Translations under genes and position numbers: made by a program
Notes under the pieces: generated by a model
What the model saw: only the letters and a program-made list of their open reading frames with translations
Database searches by the model: none
What the model was told of the DNA's origin: nothing
From: Gigaspora margarita
Lineage: Eukaryota > Glomeromycota > Glomeromycetes > Diversisporales > Gigasporaceae
Direction: 5' to 3'
DNA: 64,000 nt
Assembly (NCBI GenBank): GCA_009809945.1
Contig: WTPW01000773.1
Location: 214,589 to 278,588 of the forward strand
Part shown: positions 55,919-64,000 of the stretch, piece after piece
Layout: each line of letters starts with the position of its first letter
How positions within the stretch are numbered: the stretch's first letter is position 1

Positions 55919-56502
55919 AGAATCCTGAACATCTAGTATAGAGATCATACTTGAAATTTTTTAGCAAAAATACCTAAAATTTAAGAAGAAAAACCCAGTT
56001 TTTGGCAATTATCTTGGCATTCAGTGGTCCAATTTGTATGAACTTTTTTTAAAATGAAGCTCTTAGTGAGACGCATCTAACAAAAAAAAGTTTATTCAAT
56101 TCTGATTACTGGATTAGATGTTATTAAAGTAAATAGATTTTGCCATTTTTAGCAAATTAGATTAAAATTGGCCAAAATCCAGTTATGACCAATATGAGAG
56201 ATGCCTGGGGTCAGTGTTGTATATTTTGGCTGTCCACAGCCTTTTTTGGCTTGTCCATATCCAAAATTGTCCAAACATCCAAGCTTGTTCAAAGCTTGTC
56301 CAGACTTTAATAATTAATAAATCTATTTAAAAAATATATAACTATATATTTTTTTAGATGCTGAACACATTCCAGTTAAAATTAAAATAGGTTATCTTAA
56401 TAAAATTTTAAGTAATTTCACTTTATTTAATTGTTCAAAATTGTTCAAAATTGTTCAAATCATTGTCCAAAGCTGTCCCGTGACAATACTGCCTGGGGTC
56501 CT
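55919..56502. mobile_element. 'AGGACCC' MITE interrupted near its right end
   Basis: Left AGAATCCTGAACATCT; the right end GCCTGGGGTCCT lies beyond an insertion. GCCAACTC is exact at 55911-55918 and 56503-56510. Confidence 0.85.
56212..56491. mobile_element. hAT-like MITE nested in an AGGACCC MITE
   Basis: Left CAGTGTTGTATATTTTGG, right-end inverse CAGTATTGTCACGGGACA. CCTGGGGT is exact on both sides (56204-56211, 56492-56499), taken from the host's terminus. The interior has TTGTCCAAA and TTGTTCAAA repeats. Confidence 0.85.
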
Positions 56503-56577
56503 GCCAACTCTAACCCTAACTTCATAATGCAGGCCAACTCTTAGCCCAATTTCTTAAGGCCTTAACACATTGCAGAC

Positions 56578-56910
56578 TGGAATTTCACACGTATGAATTC
56601 TGTGCCAGGTTATATCGATCATGTGACGCAAGCAAATTTATAAATTTTATTTTTGTTAGGTTTAGGATTAAGGTTAGAATTTGAGGTTAGCAAGACTTAT
56701 AGTAAAATCGTTCAAGGAGAACTTTTTGTTAGTGCATTAAAGGTGTTTTTTTATGCAAACTTTTGGTAAATAAGCGATTTTTGACGAAACGAATGGGTTG
56801 TTTTGAAATTTCATGATTGTGTTATATTACACCTGATCTTAAAATCTGATTTGCAGTTTGGACACATGATCGACATAACCTAGCACAGAATTCATGCATG
56901 CTGGAATTTC
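56578..56910. mobile_element. MITE with 35-bp TIRs 'GAATTCTGTG'
   Basis: Left GTATGAATTCTGTGCCAGGT then TATATCGATCATGTG; right inverse GCATGAATTCTGTGCTAGGT then TATGTCGATCATGTG. CTGGAATTTCA lies as a direct repeat at both borders. The interior has GTTAGGTTTAGGATTAAGG. Confidence 0.75.
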
Positions 56911-57123
56911 ATAATTTTATATAACCTTAGACTATTTTTATACTGTATCAATAAAAACTTATCTTTTTTGTAAATTAACAACATGTAGGGGGTGCAGAAT
57001 AAGATTTTTGCAATTTTTGTATAACCACAGACTGTTTTAATGTTGCACTAATAAAAACTTACTTTTTTGTAGATTAACAGCATCTAGGAGTGCAAAATAA
57101 AATTTTTTAAATATTCATGTAAC

Positions 57124-57579
57124 TAGTGATTGTACTCGGCCAAAAAAATATTACTCAGTTAACCAGTGAGTAAACCCACAGGTTACTCAGATATACCCAG
57201 GTATAAAATCTTACTTGTCTAACCCGAGTAAGCTGCCATGTGATTGGTTACATGAATTATTGTAGCCAATCAAAATTTACATTTGTTCTATTATATAATC
57301 TGCTCAGTGACATATAACAAGTATTTTAAGTTATGGTATATAAAAGCCTTGTGTTTGATGACACCTATTGGTTACAATTTATTATTAATATTTGATTACC
57401 CAGGCATTATTTAGATCTTCCTACTTGGGTATTACCCAGGTATATCTACCTGGGTATTACTTGGGTGAATCTACTCGAGTATTACTCAGGTGAATCTACT
57501 CGGATAACTCTAGTCATTACCTGGTTAACCGGTTAACTACAGGTAACTCAGGTAATACCCGACTCAAGTACAATCTCTA
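57124..57579. mobile_element. hAT-like element 'TACTCGGG', 456 bp
   Basis: Left TAGTGATTGTACTCGG, right-end inverse TAGAGATTGTACTTGAGTCG. The flanks CATGTAAC and CATGTATC match at 7 of 8. Interior words TTACTCGGGT and TACCCAGGTA recur in both orientations. Confidence 0.8.
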
Positions 57580-57690
57580 CATGTATCTATATTATGGTGC
57601 AAATAAAAAAGATTGATTAATGATTTAATATTACACAAAATCTATGATCCAAATAGCAAAACCATGGTATAAATAGCAGTACTCTTATTT

Positions 57691-58520
57691 TATTATTAAA
57701 AAAAATAAAAAAACTTCATGAAACAAAAGAATTTTTTACAAAATTGTTATTATTTAAAAAAAAGAAAAACAAACTTTATATAACAAAAAAAAAATAAAAA
57801 AAATTTTGCAAAACAAAAAAAATTTACAAAATCATTGTATAACCAAATTTACTCATTTTTTATTATTTAAAAAAAAAAGAAAAAATTTCATGTAACAAAA
57901 AAACTTTGCAAAACCAAAAAAATTTACAAAATTAGTACATAATCAAATTCATCTATTTTTTATTANATTCCTTAATTTAGTAGCGAATATGAGCAAATAT
58001 AAGCAAATATAATCGAAAATAAGCAAATATAAGCAAATATAAGTAAATATAATAGTTTATTTTTTTCATTTTCATTTTATTTTCATTATTTTTTTGGTTT
58101 CGTTCTTTTTTGGTTTTATTTTTTTGTCATTTTTTTTATAATAATATATAATAAAATATTTAATATTTAAAATATATATAATATATAATAATAAATAAAA
58201 AAATAAAATTTTACATTTAATTGCGAAAACTTGCGAATATTGTATATTTAATTTAAAATATAATATATAATAATAATAAATGAAAAAAATTTTAGAAAAC
58301 GCAAAAACTTGTGAAAACCTGTAAAACGTTTAAAAATTTGCAAAATGCATGATTATGTGAATATAATAATTATTAATTGATATCATATTCGATATATATC
58401 GATTTAACCAGATATATATTGATTACTATCACTATCGATAATAATCGGCAGGGGTGTGTGTAATCGATATATATCCTATATATATCTACATGGTTAGTAA
58501 TCAATATATATCGGTCTATT
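57691..58520. repeat. A-rich tandem of about 105 bp and AT-rich DNA
   Basis: ACAAAATTGTTGTATAACCAA, CATCTATTTTTTATTA and CTTTGCAAAAC recur near 57730, 57830, 57920 and again near 59060. An inverted pair around ATATATATCGATT lies at 58390-58500. No gene; one N at 57966. Confidence 0.55.
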
Positions 58521-58677
58521 TTTTTTGCTAATGCACTCTTTTTTAATTGGTTAAAATTTTTTCGTAATCTCTAATTTGCTTTTTGCAAATCAGATTATAT
58601 CAACTTTTTTTTTATTAAAAATTTTTTTTAAGTTTTATAATAAAAATACAATTATTTTATAAAAATTACTTCAATTC

Positions 58678-58967
58678 ACAGGCTGTGAAATTCATATTTC
58701 CGTTTCAAAAAAGTTTTCTATTTTAGTTGGAGTTAGGCTAGAGTTAGGATTAAGGCTATAAAAATAGCAAACTTTATAGTAAAATTTAGCAAAAAATTTT
58801 TTTCACATAAAAAGAAGTAGTTTTATAAGCTAGATTTTGTATTATAAGTAATTTTTTGATTTTTTTATAAAAAAAAGTTGGGGTTTGTTACACAAAGAAA
58901 ATTTGCAGATTGTGCTAATTCTGCAATTTTGATTGGCAAATGCAGGGCTGTAAATTTCACAGCCTGT
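58678..58967. mobile_element. MITE with 'ACAGGCTGTGAAATT' TIRs
   Basis: Left ACAGGCTGTGAAATTCA, right-end inverse ACAGGCTGTGAAATTTACAG. The interior shows TTAGGATTAAGGC and ATAGTAAAATTTAGC, linking it to the 56578-56910 and 11280 families. Confidence 0.7.
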
Positions 58968-59189
58968 TAAGATTAGCAATACTTTTATTTTATTATTTTA
59001 AAAAAAAAGAAAAAAAACTTAATAAAAAAGTAAAAAAAAAAACTTTACAAAACAAAAAAAAATTTACAAAATTGTTGTATAACCAAATCCATATTTTTAT
59101 TATTTAAAAAAAAATAAAATAAAATAAAATAATGATAAAAAAAATTTTATGAAATAGAAAAAAAATTTTGTAAAATAAATAAAAAAAAC

Positions 59190-59391
59190 TTTATATAAAA
59201 AAACTACTAAAAATAACAAAGAATTCTTAGAAAACAACTAAAAAATAATGAAGAATCCTTAGAAGAATTACTGAAATACGATAAAGAATCCTTGAAAAAA
59301 CTACTAAAAAATAATAAAAAATCCTTAAAAAAAACTACTAAAAAACAATAAAGAATTCTTGAAAAAACTATCAAAAAACTATAAAGAATCC
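59190..59391. repeat. 33-bp minisatellite, left part
   Basis: Units AGAACTACTAAAAAACNAC then AAAGAATCCTT, about six copies. It continues at 60447 after the giant inverted repeat. Confidence 0.75.
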
Positions 59392-60446
59392 TTAAATGAT
59401 AATCCGCCTGTCAACTAGAGAATAGGTGAAATAGGACCCCGAAATATACATAGATAGGTCAGGTTAATTATAGGGTTACTAAAAAAGGAAAGATTTGTAG
59501 AAAAAACTTCAAAAATAAGCAAAAAATTACTATAAATAGAAAAGATCTGCATAAAAAACCTCAAAAATAAGCAAACTCATACCTGACCTATCTATGTATA
59601 TTTCGGGGTCCTGGTGAAATGTGTCATGCTTCCATCTGAAAATTTTTTCTTACTAAGTTAACAATACATGTCTACTAATTGAAAGTTGTAGAGCTTATCA
59701 AGGCGTATCTAACAGTAGTTAGATCATCCAAATCAGCCTAGTAGATGCGAAATATCATCAAAAAATGATTGGCTGACTATATAAAAATCTGTAACACAAA
59801 TTACATATGAAAATTACTATAGATGAAATGTGGCGTGCTTCCATCTAAAACTTTTTTCTTACTAAGTTAATGATATATGCCCACTAATTGAAAGTTGTAG
59901 AGCTCATCGAGACGCATCTAACAGTAGTTAGATGATTCAAATCGGCCCAGTGGATGGTGAGATATCATTAAAAAACAATTGGCTGACTATATAAAATCTC
60001 TATAAACAGTGTTTGTTTACATAGAGATTTTATATAGTTGGGCAATCATTTTTTGATGATATCTCACTATTCACTAGGCCGATTTGGATTATCTAACTAC
60101 CATTAGATGTGCCTTGACGAGCTCTACAACTTTCAATTAGTGGGTATGTATCATTAGCTTAGTAAGAAAAAAAGTTTTAGATGAAAGCACAACACATTTC
60201 GCCTATAGTGATTTTCATATGTGATTTCTGTCACAGATTTTTATATAGTTGGCCAATCGTTTTTCAACAATATCTCACTATCCACTGGGCTGATTTGGAT
60301 GATCTACCCACCGTTAGATGCACTTTGACGAGCTCTACAACTTTTAATTAGTGGATATGTATCATTAACTTAATAAGAAAAAAATTTTAGATGGAAGCAC
60401 ACCACATTTCACCTATTCTCCAGTTGACAGACGAATTATTAATTAA
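59392..60446. mobile_element. Giant inverted repeat with tandem arms, TTAA ends
   Basis: Ends TTAAATGATAATCCGCCTGT and the inverse TTAATTAATAATTCGTCTGT, then CAAC. The centre is at about 60005 (CTCTATAAACA and its inverse). Each arm holds two direct copies of an approximately 205-bp unit (TTCCATCT, TTACTAAGTTAA, CTAATTGAAAGTTGTAGAGC, GATTGGCTGACTATATAAAA). TTAA at both borders suits piggyBac-type insertion. A 180-bp MITE sits in the left arm only. No open frame of note. Confidence 0.8.
59433..59612. mobile_element. 180-bp MITE with perfect TIRs and 8-bp duplication
   Basis: The 32-bp termini are exact inverses, beginning AGGACCCCGAAATATACA. GGTGAAAT is exact at 59425-59432 and 59613-59620. 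The right arm of the host inverted repeat has one uninterrupted GGTGAAAT, giving a pre-insertion sequence. Confidence 0.95.
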
Positions 60447-61440
60447 AGAAACTACTAAAAAACCACAAAGAATCTGTGGAAGAACTACTAAAAAACTACA
60501 AAAAATCCTTAAAAGAACTATTAAAAAACAATAAAGAATTCTTAAAAAACCTACTGAAAAACAATAAAGAATTCCTGAAAACCCTACTAAAAAACTACAA
60601 AGAATTCTTAAAAGAACTACTAAAAAACTATAAAAAATCCCAAAGAATTTGTAAAAGAACTACTAAAAAAGTACCAAGATTCTGTAAAAGAACTACTAAA
60701 AAACTACAAAGAATCTGTAAAAGAACTACTAAAAAACTACAAAGAATCTGTAAAAGAACTACTGAAAAACAATAAAGTATTCTTGAAAGAACTACCAAAA
60801 AACCACAAAGAATTTATGAAAGAACTACTGAAAAATTACAAAGAATTGTAGAAGAACTACCAAAAACTACAAAAAATTCTTGAAAAAACCACTGAAAAAT
60901 AACAAATTTACTAAAAAGAACTCACAAAAAGATACAAAGAACCTACTAGATAAACTCATTGAAAAACAACGAATTTACTAAAAGAATCATCAAAAGCTTA
61001 CTAGAAAATTTAACAAAAAAATGACAAAGAACTTATCTAAAAAATAATAAACCAATACTAAAACTAACAACTTATCAAATAAACCTACTAAAAAACAACG
61101 AATTTACTAAAAGAACCCAAAAAAAATAATAAAGAATCTATAAAAAAAACTTTATAGAAAAAATAAAAAACCTACAAATTTACTAGAAAAACTCAACCAA
61201 AATTTATATAAAATTCACTAAAGAACCTACCAAAAAACAACTGAAAGAACCTACAAAAAAATGAGAACAACCCCACTGAAAAACAACAAATTTTCTAGAA
61301 AACCCACCAAAAAATGATAACAAACTTGATAGAAGAATCTACAAAAAACCAACTAAAACCTATAAAGAACCCACAAAAAACCAATAAAGAACTTGGCAAA
61401 TAAAAATAAAAAAAACTACTGAATTATCAAAATAATAAAA
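60447..61440. repeat. 33-bp minisatellite, right part, decaying rightward
   Basis: The best units (60640-60780) read AAAAGAACTACTAAAAAACT then ACAAAGAATCTGT. 33 bp is 11 codons, giving a KELLKNNKEFL-type frame at 60476-60640 that shifts afterward. From 60900 the units decay to AAGAACCTACAAAAAA words. Confidence 0.75.
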
Positions 61441-61724
61441 AATCTAACAATTTAAGCATAATTTCATAAGGCCCTAACTACTGCTCCAATGGCAGCACTA
61501 ACAATAGTACCAACGAAAACTTCAGTAATGGTACCAACAACTAGTGATTCTGGCTGAAATTAAAAAAATCGGCTAAGCCAATTTTTCGACCTGGTTGGTC
61601 GATTTTTTCTAAAATCAGCTAGCTGATTTTATAAGTAAAAAAATTTTTCAAAACTATATTTTATTGGCTAATAAATTTTTGAATCACATAATTATATTTA
61701 CTTGTATAGTTGCTAATATCGTCT

Positions 61725-62381
61725 TATCCCTTAGATTGTAACACAGGCAAATTTGCCTATATATTTTAAAATTTTTAATAAAATTTTAATAAAATTTTAA
61801 ATATTGTTTTTAGCTATATCATTTCTAAGTAAAAAATATTCTTTGAGTTTTGTTTTAGTAACTTTGTTATAAAAATTTTTTAAAATTATTAGAAAACTTT
61901 AGTATAATCAAAGTTTAAAGTTCTTGTATTAGCATTTTTACTATTAAAATTTTTCTTTAGATTTTCTTAAATTTTATATGTTCCCGTTTATAAAAAAAAC
62001 TTTTACTTCTAATACAAGTCTTGATTTTTACAAATAAATTATTAAAGTTGCAATAATAAAAGTTATTATCTTTTATAAACTACAATATTGTCTTAAGAAC
62101 TATAGCTTTAAAACTAAAACTAAATAAGATTACAGAGAAATTGTGATAAAATTTTTTAAAAAATGTTTTTCTTAAAAATATCTATTTTTAGCTTATATAT
62201 AACTTAAAATTTTTTTCTTACAATATAAAAACTAATTTTACAAAAAAGTAATCCTTATTTTCAAATATAATTATACAAAGTTTTATTTAATTATCTTGAT
62301 ATTTAAAAAAAGTAAATCAGAGCAAAAAAAGTGCAAAAACGCAGGCAAATTTGTCTGTGTCCTACTACAATCTAAGGGATA
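61725..62381. mobile_element. TIR element 'TCCCTTAGATTGTA', about 655 bp
   Basis: Left TATCCCTTAGATTGTAACAC then AGGCAAATTTGCC; right-end inverse TATCCCTTAGATTGTAGTAG then GACACAGACAAATTTGCC. Probable TA target. AT-rich interior without a gene. Confidence 0.75.
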
Positions 62382-62389
62382 CTGGTGTT

Positions 62390-62990
62390 GTCGCTTGTTT
62401 TCACTTTTATTATTTGTTCTCTTATTTACTAACTAATTTTCTTTCGTAGCAATGTACATTGGTTGTGTAATTTCTAATTCACAAGTGCCATACTTTGCTA
62501 GCATTTTGTTTTTATTTAATATGTTAAGCATTGTTTATTGGATTTTTTTTCTTTTACTGACCAGTTTTTTTTATAGTATTGTACATTGGACATGGTACTG
62601 TTTATTGATTTGTCTTTTCATACATTGTGTATGTTGGGTTGTCATCATTGTTAGTGTAATTGCTAAATCGTCTTCATATGCAGTGTCATTAGTTAGTTTT
62701 TTTTTTTACTACCCAGTTTTTTTTTATAGCATTGTATGTTGTGTTGTTGCTGAATTGTCGTTTGTTAGTGTAATTGCTGATGGGCATTTTGTAGCCGTTT
62801 TATGGGTCTCATCACTTGTTGGCATTTTGCTACTATTTTCTAGAATTGTATACTTTGGTGATTGTGACTATATTGTCGCTGACTCGTTGTTTGTTGGTGT
62901 AATTGCTAATGGACATTTTGTAGCTGTTTTATAGGTCTTGTCACTTGTTGGCGTTTTGCTACCATTTTCTGGAATCGTATCTGTGGTGAT
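62390..62990. repeat. GTT-rich tandem region, unit about 129 bp
   Basis: TTGTTAGTGTAATTGCTGAT then GGGCATTTTGTAG recurs 129 bp later, with the same following sequence (CACTTGTTGGC, TTTTGCTAC). The 160-residue hydrophobic frame (62452-62934) simply translates this repeat and is not called as a gene. Confidence 0.65.
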
Positions 62991-63007
62991 TGTGACTAAG
63001 TTAACGC

Positions 63008-63144
63008 GACTGAAGTTGCAACTTTAGTTGACTAAAGTTGCACTTGACCGAAATTAGCCTAAGAAATTAGAACATCTTGCACATATTGGTTAGCAATTTT
63101 AGGCAGGTGCAATTTTAGTCAACTAAAGTTGCAACTTTAGTCAG
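63008..63144. mobile_element. Short element with 42-bp TIRs 'AAGTTGCAACTTTAG'
   Basis: Left GACTGAAGTTGCAACTTTAG then TTGACTAAAGTTGCAC; right-end inverse GACTAAAGTTGCAACTTTAG then TTGACTAAAATTGCAC. Each arm is itself partly palindromic. Confidence 0.75.
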
Positions 63145-64000
63145 ATGTCAACATTAGTCATAGTGAATCATCTTGATTGTTATATCTCATTTTGTTGCTA
63201 TGGTATTTTGATACATTGCTAGTAGAATTATCGTTGAAAGTATCAAATAGTGGAGCTAATGTTTAGATATAGTATATATAGTAGATAGAATTAGCAAATT
63301 ATAGTAGGTAAAGTATGTATATAAGGACTAAGAATTTATCTTGCGTATATAGTTTGAAAGGGCTTCTTATTCTCCTAGTTCCTTTTGATAAATAACTTTA
63401 TAGTCTTGTGATCCTGAATTAGAGCTTCTGTGATGTAATATAGAAATTTAATCTAATACTCTAATTACTCAATTGTAGCCTGCTATCATTAGTGTTTAGG
63501 TTGGATAGTAGCATAGTGTATTGTTTTATATCTGTATCACCCTTATTTTGTGATTCTAGAGCAGTCAAGACCTTACAATATACATACATCCTGGTTATTA
63601 TTAATGCTGACTAACTTATTTATTGTAAAACATATAGTTATTAATTATACAATAAACAATATAAATATAATTAATTGTAGCTACAGTAAATAATAAATTT
63701 ATATATGTTATGCGATATATATATGTACACATGGTGTACAAATAGAAATTGTCTTATATATAATATATAATATGGGTTTTATTCATGATAGTACAATAAT
63801 TATTGCAGATTGTTTTGATCAAATTGTGATTTATTTAAAATTTTTCAGCTAAGCTAACTAAGCTAATAATATTTCATCAGCTCGGTCAGTCAAAAAATTT
63901 TGATCAACCAGGATTATTACTAACAACAACTCTAGTGATGACTTTAGCAAAGCTTCAAAATAACAACTAAAAAAAATATAACATTAAAAAAAAAAAAAAA
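63145..64000. other. Relic DNA to the window end
   Basis: 63310-63610 is less AT-rich, with TATATAAGG (63318-63326) followed by CTTATTCTCC and further on GTGATTCTAGAGC; it could be part of a retroelement terminal repeat, but no boundaries are visible. The window ends in a poly-A run. Confidence 0.4.

Larger units (their letters stand above)
55285..57690. repeat. Large inverted repeat framing a nested block
   Basis: 55285-55380 (CTGCTATTTATACCATGG, TGTAATATTAAATCATTAAT) is inverted at 57590-57690. Between the arms are three copies of an approximately 110-bp direct repeat (about 55735-55850, 56915-57000, 57000-57110; GTAGATTAACA and TTTTTGCAATT) and several MITEs. It is probably one old composite element. 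Confidence 0.55.
61542..63922. mobile_element. hAT-like composite element, 2.4 kb
   Basis: Left TAGTGATTCTGGCTGAAATT, right-end inverse TAGTAATAATCCTGGTTG. The flanks CCAACAAC and ACAACAAC match at 7 of 8. Subterminal AATCGGCTAAGC and CAGCTAGCTGATT words relate it to 52359-52930. It contains at least two further elements and no recognisable transposase. Confidence 0.55.

Noticed and set aside
59190..61000. CRISPR-like regular repeats
   Set aside because: The 33-bp units are contiguous without unique spacers and the genome is eukaryotic.
62452..62934. Hydrophobic open frame of 160 residues
   Set aside because: It translates a GTT/ATT-rich tandem repeat of about 129 bp; composition and repeated GHFVAVL blocks reflect the DNA repeat.
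63145..63610. Possible solo LTR with TATA-like box
   Set aside because: No TG...CA borders or target duplication could be found.
1..64000. tRNA and rRNA genes
   Set aside because: No cloverleaf with matching A and B boxes and no rRNA-like conserved core was seen by eye; a covariance-model scan would be decisive.

Overview
The window looks like nuclear DNA of an arbuscular mycorrhizal fungus of the Rhizophagus type (Glomeromycotina). This is inferred from very AT-rich DNA, an intact Sel1-repeat plus TKL-like kinase gene of the kind massively expanded in those fungi, LINE relics ending in an RNase H domain and basic tail, and dense short transposable elements. Species cannot be fixed from sequence alone. 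There are two long N gaps (3131-3900 and 18269-19073) and a few single Ns.

Only two genes look intact: a Ser-rich unknown protein with a PP1-docking-like KSVRF motif (minus, 3990-4667) and a Sel1-repeat protein kinase (plus, 29338-31353). A frameshifted kinase relic (24938-25640) lies about 5 kb upstream of the intact kinase. The flanking non-coding DNA of the two copies also matches, so they are parts of an old segmental duplication. Copy B has since been stretched by several kilobases of nested insertions.

Layout: 1-11,280 is CpG-containing intergenic DNA around the Ser-rich gene, with many unrelated tandem arrays of 9-11 bp period. 11,280-23,290 is CpG-poor DNA with old MITEs (TA, TTAA, 8-bp and 9-bp target sites), a CpG-rich terminal-inverted-repeat element holding the second gap, and a 5'-truncated LINE with a perfect 15-bp target duplication. 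23,290-38,450 is mixed: a hairpin-rich pogo-like element, the kinase pseudogene, a GC-rich foldback, a second foldback, the intact kinase, and a 4.7-kb nest containing at least eight elements and a degenerate satellite. 38,450-64,000 is again CpG-poor: relic DNA, a SINE-like insertion, a second degraded LINE, and several multi-level nests.

The most unusual structures are (i) a 2-kb TIR element whose interior is an approximately 328-bp-period array of alternating palindromes, inserted in an older pogo-like MITE (46,568-48,886); (ii) a Tc1-like element carrying three tandem palindromes (53,540-54,448); (iii) a 1-kb giant inverted repeat with tandem arms, TTAA ends and a MITE in one arm, which the other arm proves to be a new insertion (59,392-60,446); and (iv) a cluster of near-perfect short-loop hairpins in a pogo-like element (23,288-23,770). 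No intact transposase, no tRNA or rRNA gene and no CRISPR array was found, so the mobile elements here must have been moved by enzymes encoded elsewhere.
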